This document shows positions 1 to 7,978 of a stretch of DNA of 30,303 bases, piece by piece. Source of the stretch: a virus. The translations under genes and the position numbers were made by a program. Location: the IMG/VR virus record IMGVR_UViG_3300032282_002891, positions 1-30,303 of that record. The stretch is one strand, 5' to 3'. A model generated the notes under the pieces. That model saw nothing but the letters and a program-made list of their open reading frames with translations, was not told the DNA's origin and made no database searches. Positions within the stretch are counted from its first letter, which is position 1; every line of letters begins with the position of its first letter.

Positions 1-94
1 CATCTTTACAACTGAATGTGCGATTATGCGCACCGTCTGCTTATAAACACACTTTTCGTTTCTTACCAAGTCTCGTTTCTAAGGGGTTTTTTGC

Positions 95-442
95 ATGAAG
101 GAATCGCACGATGAGCGAATTTCGAAAGAGATTAAACGACTTAAAAAATTATTCGCGGAGATACCAAGAGATTTAATGTCTACGGTCATCTCACTCATCA
201 ACAATGCTGCTTTCATGTCGATCACGCTAGAAGACTTGCAAGAAGCGATCATCACCAAAGGTGTTGTTGATATATACGTTCATGGTACCAATCAGACAGG
301 AACGAAAAAGACTCCGGAAGTTGATATATATAACTCCATGATTAAAAACCAAATGCAGATCATGAAGCAGCTTGTCGATCTCTTACCTGCGCAGGAAAAC
401 GTCAAGAAGAAAGATCAACTCCTGGAGTTTCTGAAGAAGTGA
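95..442 (+). CDS. terS: Phage terminase small subunit, P27 family
   Basis: Recognises the packaging site and hands DNA to the large terminase. The 115-residue protein is mostly alpha-helical, with a central segment (about residues 40-75, including 'EDLQEAIITKGVV') and a C-terminal helical segment rich in Asn, Met and Lys, as in P27-type small subunits. An AAGGGG ribosome site lies 8 nt before the ATG. The stop codon overlaps the GTG of the large terminase gene, the usual terS-terL coupling. Family assignment rests on sequence character and position directly before terL; it was not tested by a profile search. Confidence 0.85.
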   Translation: MKESHDERISKEIKRLKKLFAEIPRDLMSTVISLINNAAFMSITLEDLQEAIITKGVVDIYVHGTNQTGTKKTPEVDIYNSMIKNQMQIMKQLVDLLPAQENVKKKDQLLEFLKK

Positions 443-2082
443 ATTACATCGAAGAATATTATAAACAGATTTCAAGCGGTCAAATCGTTGTCAGTAAGCG
501 GATCGAACGCACCTACTCAAAATTGGTGCATGACATCAATAATCCATCTGATAAATGGCGCTTTGACGAACGACTCAGCAAACGACCAATTGAATTTATC
601 GAAACGCTTTGTAAGCACTCCAAAGGTGAGTGGATCGGTCAACCGGTCAAACTTGAGTTGTTTCAAAAAGCGTTTATATCAGCGCTCTTCGGATTTGTGG
701 ACTCAGCAGGTTTCCGCAAATTTAAAGAAGCGTTTTTTCTTGTCGCTAGGAAAAATGGAAAGTCCACACTACTCAGCGGAATCATGCTTTATATGCTAAT
801 CGCAGATGGGGAAGGTGGCGCTCAAATTGTTTCAGCTGCTACAAAGCGCGAACAGTCGAGCATTGTGTTTAACGAGTGCGTTAACATGGTTTCTCAGTCT
901 CCATCACTAAGGCAGCACTTAAAGAAACGTAAAACGGATCTGTATTTTCCGCTTACGTTTTCAAATATGACTGCATTAGCTAGTGATTCAAATACGTTAG
1001 ATGGTCTTCATCTGCATTTAGCGGTTATCGATGAACTTCACGCAGTTAAAGATCGTAATCTTTACGAAGTATTGAAACAAGGTATGTCAGCACGCCGGCA
1101 ACCGTTGATGGTCATGATTACAACTGCCGGTACGGTCCGCGAGAATATCTTCGATGACATGTATGAATACTCGTGCAAGGTTTGCGAAGGCACAATAACA
1201 GATGAACGCTTTTTGCCGATTCTGTACGAACTGGACGAACGTTCAGAGTGGACGGACTATCGATGTTGGGAGAAAGCAAATCCAGGACTCGGGAAAATTA
1301 AAAAATTAGAAGATATCACCGAGAAAGTCGAACGAGCGAAATCCAACTCTAAAGATTTGCCTGGTATCCTTTGCAAGGACTTCAACGTTCGCGAAACTTC
1401 AACTGGTGCATGGTTGACGTTCGAGGATATTGATAATACAGATACGTTCGACATTGAAGAATTGCGAGATTGTTATGCTATCGGTGGTGTTGATCTATCA
1501 TCCACAACCGATTTAACGTGCGCAACTCTTGTCATTATGAAATCGAACAGCGAGAAAAAGTTTGTGCTGCAACAGTATTTTTTGCCGGATGAACATTTGG
1601 AAAAGAAAATTAACGAGGATCGAATACCATACGACCGTTGGAACGAGCGAGGACTTCTCACGCTCAGTGAAGGCAACAGAGTTGATTATAGCGATGTGAC
1701 GAAGTGGTTTATGCGCATGGTCAACAATTATGGAATCAGACCAATTTGGGTAGGTTTCGACTCCTGGAACGCTCAATATTTTACGCAAGAAATGCGTGAA
1801 CATGGTTTTGACATGGTAGAGGTGCGTCAAGGTTATAAAACGTTATCAACTCCAATGAAGGAATTACAATCAGATCTGATGGGGAACCGAGTTAACTATA
1901 ATTCGAATCCGATTCTTAAATGGAATTTTACAAACGTTGCGATCAAGACGGATGAAAACGCGAATATAAGACCGGTTAAAGGCACAAACGCAAAAAGTCG
2001 TATTGATGGTGCGGTTTCATTAATAATTGCTTATAGCGTGTTGCATCAGCATTTAGCGGATTATAAAACGTTAATGTCGTAA
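439..2082 (+). CDS. terL: Phage terminase large subunit (ATPase/nuclease)
   Basis: Motor that packages DNA into the prohead and cuts the concatemer. Visible motifs: Walker A-like ARKNGKST (residues 103-110), Walker B LAVIDELH (194-201, Asp198/Glu199), and the three nuclease acidic residues Asp352 (GGVDLSS), Asp441 (VGFDSW) and Asp523 (SRIDGA). At 547 residues it is full length for the Terminase_1/HK97-type family. It starts at GTG 439, overlapping the terS stop. Together with an HNH gene just before terS at the other end of the window, this predicts cos packaging with an HNH-assisted terminase, as known for HK97-like phages. Confidence 0.96.
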   Translation: MNYIEEYYKQISSGQIVVSKRIERTYSKLVHDINNPSDKWRFDERLSKRPIEFIETLCKHSKGEWIGQPVKLELFQKAFISALFGFVDSAGFRKFKEAFFLVARKNGKSTLLSGIMLYMLIADGEGGAQIVSAATKREQSSIVFNECVNMVSQSPSLRQHLKKRKTDLYFPLTFSNMTALASDSNTLDGLHLHLAVIDELHAVKDRNLYEVLKQGMSARRQPLMVMITTAGTVRENIFDDMYEYSCKVCEGTITDERFLPILYELDERSEWTDYRCWEKANPGLGKIKKLEDITEKVERAKSNSKDLPGILCKDFNVRETSTGAWLTFEDIDNTDTFDIEELRDCYAIGGVDLSSTTDLTCATLVIMKSNSEKKFVLQQYFLPDEHLEKKINEDRIPYDRWNERGLLTLSEGNRVDYSDVTKWFMRMVNNYGIRPIWVGFDSWNAQYFTQEMREHGFDMVEVRQGYKTLSTPMKELQSDLMGNRVNYNSNPILKWNFTNVAIKTDENANIRPVKGTNAKSRIDGAVSLIIAYSVLHQHLADYKTLMS

Positions 2083-2098
2083 GAAAGGAGTTGATGGA

Positions 2099-3307
2099 GT
2101 GGCAGAAAAACGATCACTTTTTGATTTTATATTTGGCAAACCTAAAGAAATCAACAACGTAACTAGCATGAAAATGCTCAATGGTTTTACTCCTTATTTT
2201 AATAATTTTAGCGGTTATGCTTACGACAGTGATGTTGTTAGATCGGCTATCGATGCAATCGCCAGGAACGCTGCCAAACTAAATGCTAAACATGTTCGAA
2301 ATGCGAACGGTAATGTTAATCTACCAAACTCAAACATCGAAAGACTATTAACCATTGCACCGAATCCGCATATGGATGCGTACCAATTTTTATATAAAGT
2401 GGTTACGCAGCTCATGGTTAAAAATAATGCGTTTGTGATGATTGATTGGGATAAAAACGGTACGGTCAAGGGATTTTATCCGCTTAACGCATCATCCGTT
2501 GAGTTTTTGGAAAACGACAAACAAATATTTGTTCGCTTTTTATTTTTAGGCGGTCAACGTGTTGTGTTGCCATATACGGACATCATCCATTTGCGCAGAT
2601 TCTTTTATAAGAATGATATGTACGGTGAGACTTCTGATAATGCGCTCAATCCGACGCTTGAACTTATTAACACAACAAATCAAGGAATTATAAACGCAGT
2701 CAAATCGAGTGCATCGCTACGAGGTTTGTTGAAGTTTCAGAGTATGCTCAAACCGGACGATATGAAAAAGCAGCGCGATTCGTTCATTACTGATTACCTG
2801 GACGTTTCGAACAATGGAGGCATAGCAGCAACGGATGCCAAAGCTGATTACGTTCCGTTGACTAACGATCCCAAGGTAATCGACCAAAAGACAATGGAAT
2901 TTATAGATGATAAGGTTTTTAGATATTATGGAGTTTCTGCCAACATCATCAAATCAACGTATAGCGAAGAAGAGTGGAACGCTTTTTATGAGTCGGTGAT
3001 TGAGCCGATTGCGATTCAATTATCACTCCAATTTACGTCAAAACTGTTTAGCGATCGCGAACAAGGATTCGGGAATCAAATTATATTTGAATCTGACCGG
3101 CTGCAATACGCAAGTAATAAAACAAAAATCAGCCTGGTCGAGACGTTGATGGATCGCGGTTTGATTAGCATTAACGAGGGTAGAAGTATTTTTAACATGG
3201 CACCGGTTGAAGGTGGAGAAAAGCGTTTGGTGTCGCTTAATTATGTCGATTCCAATATTCAAAATGATTATCAGATGGGCGGTGAAAAAGTTGTCACTCA
3301 GAAATGA
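2099..3307 (+). CDS. Phage portal protein, HK97 family
   Basis: Forms the dodecameric ring at the capsid vertex through which DNA passes and to which the tail connects. The 402-residue length, the N-terminal 'RSLFDFIFG' start and the order terL-portal-protease-capsid all fit HK97-type portals (Phage_portal family). The conserved middle, about residues 75-250, has the usual 'NPHMDAYQFLYKVV' and 'DIIHLRRFF' segments. Start GTG 2099 follows AAGAAAGGAG by 8 nt. Its 3' end overlaps the start of the protease gene, which suggests coupled translation. Confidence 0.94.
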   Translation: MAEKRSLFDFIFGKPKEINNVTSMKMLNGFTPYFNNFSGYAYDSDVVRSAIDAIARNAAKLNAKHVRNANGNVNLPNSNIERLLTIAPNPHMDAYQFLYKVVTQLMVKNNAFVMIDWDKNGTVKGFYPLNASSVEFLENDKQIFVRFLFLGGQRVVLPYTDIIHLRRFFYKNDMYGETSDNALNPTLELINTTNQGIINAVKSSASLRGLLKFQSMLKPDDMKKQRDSFITDYLDVSNNGGIAATDAKADYVPLTNDPKVIDQKTMEFIDDKVFRYYGVSANIIKSTYSEEEWNAFYESVIEPIAIQLSLQFTSKLFSDREQGFGNQIIFESDRLQYASNKTKISLVETLMDRGLISINEGRSIFNMAPVEGGEKRLVSLNYVDSNIQNDYQMGGEKVVTQK

Positions 3308-3878
3308 TCGCGAATATCGCAAGTTTGCCGAATTTGAAATTCGAATGATGGATGATCCACAGCAGATGATCGTTGAAGGTTACGCATTAACCTTTGACCA
3401 ACCAACAGTCCTATTTGAGATGGATGGTATCCAATATAAAGAGATGATCGGTAAAGGATCATTAGTCGGAACTGACCTAACAGATGTCATTTTCAACTAC
3501 GATCATTCCGGTAAAGTAATGGCACGTACTCGTAACAATACGCTTGAATTAACGGTTGATGATCGCGGCTTAAAGATTCGCGCACGACTTGACGGAACAA
3601 AAGAAGGTCAAGCGTTATATGAAGAAATCAAAGGTGGTTATATCGACAGAATGTCATTTGCTTTTATGACATCTGCCGAAGAATATAACAAGGAAACTCG
3701 AACACGCACCATTACAGGTATTAAAAAAATCTATGATGTTGCGGCAGTTTCGATTCCGGCTTATGAGTCAACGTCAATTTCAGCAAGGAGTTTTTTCGAA
3801 CTGGAGAGGGAGAAAGAGCGTAAAGCACTGGACAGTGCCGAATTGCGTAAAAAATTGATTATGTTGACCTATGTATAA
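3282..3878 (+). CDS. HK97-type prohead maturation protease
   Basis: Serine protease that cleaves the delta domain of the capsid protein during prohead maturation. The probable catalytic His is in FNYDH (residue 75) and the Ser in DRMSFAF (residue 125), counted from GTG 3282. The frame is open from 3207, but that ATG has no ribosome site and lies deep inside the portal gene. GTG 3282 gives a typical N-terminus (MKKLSLRNDREY) and 198 residues; TTG 3291 is an alternative. The C-terminal Glu/Lys/Arg-rich tail is usual for this family. Confidence 0.9.
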   Translation: MKKLSLRNDREYRKFAEFEIRMMDDPQQMIVEGYALTFDQPTVLFEMDGIQYKEMIGKGSLVGTDLTDVIFNYDHSGKVMARTRNNTLELTVDDRGLKIRARLDGTKEGQALYEEIKGGYIDRMSFAFMTSAEEYNKETRTRTITGIKKIYDVAAVSIPAYESTSISARSFFELEREKERKALDSAELRKKLIMLTYV

Positions 3879-3882
3879 AATC

Positions 3883-3896
3883 AAATAGTTAAATAG
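3883..3896. repeat. 14-bp motif AAATAGTTAAATAG, copy ahead of the capsid gene
   Basis: Reverse complement of CTATTTAACTATTT, which also occurs exactly at 14978-14991 and 18106-18119. Here it holds two AATAG units 8 bp apart (3884, 3892) and abuts the capsid gene's GGGAGG ribosome site. It may be a binding site for the RHH partition protein or a chance match. This is the least certain of the three copies because it lies inside the late operon. Confidence 0.4.
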
Positions 3897-3910
3897 GGAG
3901 GTAGTTGGAT

Positions 3911-5065
3911 ATGAAAGGTTTTGCAGAAATCGAAACACGCAAACAAGAAATTCGTTCATTACTTCAAAGTGATGAACAAGTTGATTTGGAAGCATTGCAA
4001 CAAGAATTAAAAGCATTGAACGATGAAAAAGAGTCCATTGAAAAGCGTTCACGCTTAGCAGCTGAAATTGGCACAGGATCCGTAGCAGTAGCAGAAATTC
4101 AAAAACCCGAAGAAAGAGGTGTTCAATCCATGATTGAAATCCCAGTAGTTGAAACAGCAGAATATCGCGTAGCATTTTTGAAAAACTTGCAAGGCAAACA
4201 ATTGTCAGAAATTGAAAAACGTACATTAACAACAACTTCCGGTGCAACAGGCGCAGTACCAACAACAACGCTTAACCTAATCATCGATAAATTGCGTCAA
4301 GTTTCCGTATTGTTTCCACGAGTTTCCGTTTCCTTTGTCCCAGGAAATTTATCTTTCGTTGTTGCTAACGCTAAAAACGCTGCAGCATGGCATGTTCAAG
4401 GGGCAGCAGGTACAGCTTATGATGATACCGTTGCATCAGTTTCCTTGTCCGGTTACGAGTTGATTAAATTGGTTGAAGTTTCTATTGCAGCTCAACAAAT
4501 GACAATTGACGCTTTCGAATCATATATCGTTGCTGAGATTGGTCGCCAATTGGCAATCGCGCTTGAAAATGCAATTCTTAACGGTTCCGGATCCGCACAA
4601 CCGACAGGTATTCTGAACGGTGTTACATGGGATTCTTCCAACTCGACAACTTGGGCGATCAACTCCACTTTGTCTTATGACAATATTGTTGACGGTTTAG
4701 CGTTGTTGCCAACGATGTATCATCCACAAGCAGTTTTTGTTATGTCGCGTAAAACGTTGTTTAGCGGACTTAGAAAGATTAAAACTACTTATGGCGAACC
4801 TTTGTTCACATACGCACCGACCGACAAAGCAGCAATGAGTATTTTAGGTTATCCGGTAATCGTCGATGACTACATTGCAGATGACACAATCTTGTTTGGT
4901 GATTTAAGCTATTACAAATTAAATTTCAGCTTAGCACCAACAATTGAAACTTCACGCGAAGCAGCATTCTCTTACGGTAAAATTACTTATCGTGGTCTTG
5001 CGGTCGTTGATGGTAAACCTGCATTGTCAGAAGCATTCGTTAAAATCTCAAAAGCATTAGCTTAA
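3911..5065 (+). CDS. Major capsid protein, HK97 gp5-like
   Basis: Main shell protein. Residues 1-104 form a charged coiled-coil scaffold-like delta domain (Glu/Lys/Gln rich); residues from about 105 form the HK97 fold, with a glycine/threonine-rich opening (TLTTTSGATGAV) and a conserved 'ILNGSGSAQPTGILN' segment. The likely protease cut is after EIEKR near residue 104, close to the size of the HK97 delta domain. ATG 3911 is preferred over TTG 3905 because GGGAGG at 3896-3901 then has a 9-nt spacing. Length is 384 residues. Confidence 0.95.
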   Translation: MKGFAEIETRKQEIRSLLQSDEQVDLEALQQELKALNDEKESIEKRSRLAAEIGTGSVAVAEIQKPEERGVQSMIEIPVVETAEYRVAFLKNLQGKQLSEIEKRTLTTTSGATGAVPTTTLNLIIDKLRQVSVLFPRVSVSFVPGNLSFVVANAKNAAAWHVQGAAGTAYDDTVASVSLSGYELIKLVEVSIAAQQMTIDAFESYIVAEIGRQLAIALENAILNGSGSAQPTGILNGVTWDSSNSTTWAINSTLSYDNIVDGLALLPTMYHPQAVFVMSRKTLFSGLRKIKTTYGEPLFTYAPTDKAAMSILGYPVIVDDYIADDTILFGDLSYYKLNFSLAPTIETSREAAFSYGKITYRGLAVVDGKPALSEAFVKISKALA

Positions 5066-5077
5066 GAGGTGATTTAA

Positions 5078-5359
5078 TTGGCGCTGATCGATGACATAAA
5101 AGACGTTTTGCGCTTGTCGGGAAACGACCTGGACACAGAGGTCAGCGACTTGATTAGTGCTGCGCAAGCAGACTTAAAACTAAGTGGCATTTTAGCTGCT
5201 AAATCAACTTCAACGACAGACTCGTTAATTCGTCGAGCGGTCGCTTTGTATGTTAAAGCCAATTTCGGTTGGGACAACGCAGAATCTGAACGGTTTCAGA
5301 TGTCATATAATATGCTTAAAAATCATTTGTGTTTATCACAAGAATATACAGTGGGGTGA
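5078..5359 (+). CDS. Head-tail connector / DNA packaging protein (gp6-like)
   Basis: Small helical adaptor that joins portal and tail. The 93-residue protein begins MALIDDIKDVLRL and has the usual 'VSDLISAAQADLKLSGI' and 'RRAVALYVKANFGW' helices of the phage gp6-like connector family. It starts at TTG 5078 after GAGGTG. Its position right after the capsid gene and before a head-closure gene supports the role. Confidence 0.85.
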   Translation: MALIDDIKDVLRLSGNDLDTEVSDLISAAQADLKLSGILAAKSTSTTDSLIRRAVALYVKANFGWDNAESERFQMSYNMLKNHLCLSQEYTVG

Positions 5360-5364
5360 TTATT

Positions 5365-5679
5365 ATGCGTTCGGATATGCGTGATAAGCTCACATTCAAA
5401 TCTCGTGGTAGCACTCAAAATGATTATGGCGAAGAAGTTTCCTGGTCAAATTTCAATACCGTTTGGGGAGCAGTCGAACCTATTTTAGGCAAAGAGTATT
5501 TTGCAGCTGCAACGGTTGAATCGCAAGTAGAAATTAAATTTCGTTGTTATTATTTTGAAGGTGTCACCAATCAAATGCGAGTATATTTTAACGGTTTTGA
5601 TTATGATATTTTATCGGCAATCAATGTAAAATCGCTGAATCGTGAATGGTTGGTTTACGCAAAAAAGGTTATTTTATGA
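5365..5679 (+). CDS. Head closure protein (head-tail adaptor)
   Basis: Beta-rich 104-residue protein of the phage head-tail joining family (SPP1 gp16-like): 'MRDKLTFKS' at the N-terminus, 'VWGAVEPILGKEYF' in the middle, then several strands. The open frame begins upstream at 5329, but ATG 5365 follows GGGGTGAT with good spacing and starts just after the preceding stop. The stop overlaps the next ATG (ATGA), so translation is probably coupled. Confidence 0.85.
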   Translation: MRSDMRDKLTFKSRGSTQNDYGEEVSWSNFNTVWGAVEPILGKEYFAAATVESQVEIKFRCYYFEGVTNQMRVYFNGFDYDILSAINVKSLNREWLVYAKKVIL

Positions 5680-6170
5680 AGGCAAATGTCGTCGGATTAA
5701 AGGACATCGAAAAAATACTTAAAAATTTTAACCAGTTGCCGCAAAAATGCGTAAACAAAGCAGCAAAGCAAGGCGCTAAAATTGCATTCAATGCAGCGAA
5801 GCGACTCGCACCGGTTGACACTGGAGATCTGAAACGACATATGATTTTGAAAGCAGAAAAAACCAAAATTAAAGGTAAAAAAGTTTTTGCAATTGCATTT
5901 AAGGATGGTTTTTTTGACCAGGTAAAAACCGAACGCAAAAAACCAAAAAAACTTAAACTTGTAAAATCAATTTTATCTTTTATGAATCAAACGACAGAAA
6001 AAAAGACGTATTCATTTTATCCGGCATTGCAGGAATACGGTTATTTTTTGGAAAACGGACGTTTTATTCCCGGTTATGGTTTTATGCGCAAATCAATCGA
6101 TAACAATAAAGAAGCCATTGAACAAAAAATAATAGATGTTTTATATGACGAAATCGACAAATTGGGGTGA
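5676..6170 (+). CDS. HK97 gp10-like head-tail joining protein
   Basis: Completes the head-tail interface. The 164-residue protein contains the family signature near residues 40-55, 'RLAPVDTGDLKRH', and a C-terminal 'YGYFLENGR' and 'PGYGFMRKSI' segment. It starts at ATG 5676 in an ATGA overlap with the previous gene; the frame extends upstream but without a ribosome site. It is longer than many relatives because of a Lys-rich insert (about residues 60-110). Confidence 0.87.
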   Translation: MKANVVGLKDIEKILKNFNQLPQKCVNKAAKQGAKIAFNAAKRLAPVDTGDLKRHMILKAEKTKIKGKKVFAIAFKDGFFDQVKTERKKPKKLKLVKSILSFMNQTTEKKTYSFYPALQEYGYFLENGRFIPGYGFMRKSIDNNKEAIEQKIIDVLYDEIDKLG

Positions 6171-6174
6171 TGAC

Positions 6175-6564
6175 GTGAATTTTGAGCAAGGACTGAGAAA
6201 CGAATTAATTAGCATTTCAAATCTTAATAATAAAGTGTTTCCAATGATTGCGCCGGAACTCACGTCATCACCGTATTTAATTTATTCGAAATCGAAAGTA
6301 GAATACATCAAAACGTTCAGCGGAACACAAACGACTCGAGCAGCAGTTTTTGAGTTTGATTTACTCGCTCAAACCTATACTTTATTACAAGATCTGATTG
6401 TAGATCTTAAAAATAAATTAATTTCAATTGAAAATCGTAATATTGGTTCGACTGGCCCATTTATACAGTCGGTTCAAATTGATAATTTGGTTGAGATGTA
6501 CGAGAATTTACCGAAATTGTACAGAGCAAATATAGAAGTATCATTTTATTTTGGAGGTGTTTAA
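6175..6564 (+). CDS. Tail terminator-like protein (DUF3168 type)
   Basis: Probable tail completion protein capping the tail tube. The 129-residue protein is similar in layout to DUF3168 proteins: short N-terminal helix, 'VFPMIAPELTSSPYLIYS', then mixed alpha/beta with 'AVFEFDLLAQTYT'. GTG 6175 is chosen because GGGGTGA lies just upstream and the start is 4 nt after the previous stop. The gene order (gp10-like, this gene, tail tube) matches the standard module. Confidence 0.78.
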   Translation: MNFEQGLRNELISISNLNNKVFPMIAPELTSSPYLIYSKSKVEYIKTFSGTQTTRAAVFEFDLLAQTYTLLQDLIVDLKNKLISIENRNIGSTGPFIQSVQIDNLVEMYENLPKLYRANIEVSFYFGGV

Positions 6565-6567
6565 ATC

Positions 6568-7272
6568 ATGGCAGTGGCATCTATGGGAACAAAACTACTA
6601 GTCGGAGCAAGTGCGATTGTAGAATTAACTAGTATTTCCGGTTTAGAATTAAAAGCAGACACGATAGAAACAACCAATTATGATTCCGCAGGTTGGAGAT
6701 CATATGTCCAAGGATTGCGCGATGGAGGCGAAGTTTCCGTAAGTGGTTTCTTTAATCCAGGAGATACGAATGGACAATATGCAGTTTATAGCGCATTTGG
6801 TAGCGGAACACAAACAGCATTTACTATCACGTTCCCTGCTTCACTAGGCGCATCGTGGACTTTTAATGGTATTGTCAGCGGATTTACAACAAGCGCTGAT
6901 ATGGAGCAGACGGTTACGTTCGAAGCAACAATCAAAGTGACAGGCGCACCTTCACTTGGGTTGACTGCATCCGGCGGTTTGACTGCATTGACTGCAAACG
7001 GTACAAGCGGTGCATTCTCGCCAACATTTGCAAACGGAACGTATTCTTATGCGTACTCGTTCACAACAACTACAAGCCTTACAGTTACACCTACTGCTGC
7101 GAATCATACAATCAACCTTTATGTTGATGGTGTATTTAGTCAAACGATTACAAGCGGATCTGCATCAAGCGGTATTGCCTTTACGGTGGGTTCGAAAAAA
7201 CTTACATTTGTTTGTTACGAGAGCGGCAAAACGCAAAAAATCTATGACGTGGTTGCAATCCGTACATCTTAA
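6568..7272 (+). CDS. Major tail tube protein with C-terminal cadherin-like Ig domain
   Basis: Building block of the tail tube. Residues 1-130 look like a beta-barrel tail tube protein ('IETTNYDSAGWRSYVQGLRDGGEVSVSG' region, including the conserved GW and GEVSVSGFF). Residues about 130-234 form a separate Thr/Ser/Gly-rich beta-sandwich of the type 'FSPTFANGTYSYAYSFTTT', like the cadherin-like/Ig-like domains added to virion proteins to stick to cell surfaces. TTTGGAGGTG precedes the ATG. An intrinsic terminator follows, which would reduce expression of downstream tail genes relative to this abundant protein. Confidence 0.9.
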   Translation: MAVASMGTKLLVGASAIVELTSISGLELKADTIETTNYDSAGWRSYVQGLRDGGEVSVSGFFNPGDTNGQYAVYSAFGSGTQTAFTITFPASLGASWTFNGIVSGFTTSADMEQTVTFEATIKVTGAPSLGLTASGGLTALTANGTSGAFSPTFANGTYSYAYSFTTTTSLTVTPTAANHTINLYVDGVFSQTITSGSASSGIAFTVGSKKLTFVCYESGKTQKIYDVVAIRTS

Positions 7273-7300
7273 TTTGCTTTTATCGAGCAAATCACAATTC

Positions 7301-7334
7301 AGACCTAAGCATTCAGCCGCTTAGGTCTTTTTTT
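7301..7334 (+). terminator. Intrinsic terminator after the tail tube gene
   Basis: Perfect 10-bp stem AGACCTAAGC / GCTTAGGTCT (7301-7310 with 7319-7328), 8-nt loop, then six T residues. It sits between the high-copy tube protein and low-copy tail assembly genes, where partial termination would set the ratio. Confidence 0.88.
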
Positions 7335-7357
7335 ATTACAACAAAGGACGTGTTCAA

Positions 7358-7672
7358 ATGTACACACCAATTCAATTGGATAAAGTAAGAAATTTGCGTT
7401 ATGGGATGAAAGCTTTTCATTTAATAGAACAAAAGTTGAATACTAAAATATCTAAAATTGATTTTGACGAATTAAGTTTCCACGAGCAAGCAGTTTTAAT
7501 TTGGGCAGGTTTAGCGCATGAAGATTCATCGTTAAGTGTTGATGTTGTTATGGATCTGATTGACCAGTATAGCAGCATCGGAGAAGCGATTGAGTTATCC
7601 GGCAAAGCAATTTCGGCAGCGTTTGGAAAGAGTGAAGAATCGGGAAAGACAGCGGCGGCGAATTTGAAATAA
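7358..7672 (+). CDS. Tail assembly chaperone, short form (gpG-like)
   Basis: Chaperone that binds the tape measure protein during tail assembly, in the position of lambda gpG. The 104-residue zero-frame product has a helical body ('KAFHLIEQKLNTKI', 'AVLIWAGLAHED'). ATG 7358 follows AAAGGAC. Near the 3' end, codons GGA AAG sit in the slippery heptamer GGGAAAG (7642-7648). Ribosomes that do not slip end at TAA 7670-7672. Confidence 0.85.
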   Translation: MYTPIQLDKVRNLRYGMKAFHLIEQKLNTKISKIDFDELSFHEQAVLIWAGLAHEDSSLSVDVVMDLIDQYSSIGEAIELSGKAISAAFGKSEESGKTAAANLK

Positions 7673-7965
7673 TAGATTTTATGGAAATCGCTGCAACAAT
7701 CGGGATCGATCCATTGACGTTTTGGGATCTGACAATCAGTGAATTAAATGTAATGGTGAGAGCTGCCAATAAGCGACAAGAACAAGAACACGAAAATCAA
7801 ATTACGATTGCTTATATGAATGCTTATTGGCATCGAGTTAAGCAAATGCCATCACTCAAAGAAGTAATCGGAGATAAGCATCCAGTTGTAAAAGAACAGA
7901 AAGCAGAACAAATGTTAAACGAAATTATTAAGTTGAATCAAATGTGGGGCGGTACGGTTTATTAG
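7358..7965 (+). CDS. Tail assembly chaperone, -1 frameshift form (gpGT-like)
   Basis: A -1 slip on G GGA AAG joins residues 1-97 of the short form to a second frame read from 7648 to 7965, giving about 202 residues. The second frame reads on without a stop through 'DSGGEFEIIDF' into 'MEIAATIGIDPLTFWDLTISE', a typical T-domain that recruits the tail tube protein. The ATG at 7681 in that frame has no ribosome site, so separate translation is less likely. The order tail tube - G - GT - tape measure matches lambda and most long-tailed phages. Confidence 0.88.
7642..7648 (+). promoter_or_regulatory. Programmed -1 frameshift heptamer GGGAAAG
   Basis: Zero-frame phasing is G GGA AAG, the same heptamer used in phage lambda gpG/gpGT. 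The two frames overlap from 7648 to 7672 and the shifted frame is the -1 frame. I see no strong pseudoknot immediately downstream. Confidence 0.88.
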
Positions 7966-7978
7966 GAGGTGATCGATC

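Noticed and set aside
3780-4268. Minus-strand open frame of 162 codons
   Set aside because: Lies opposite the protease/capsid genes; Leu/Phe-rich sequence is the complement of the Gln/Glu/Lys-rich delta domain.
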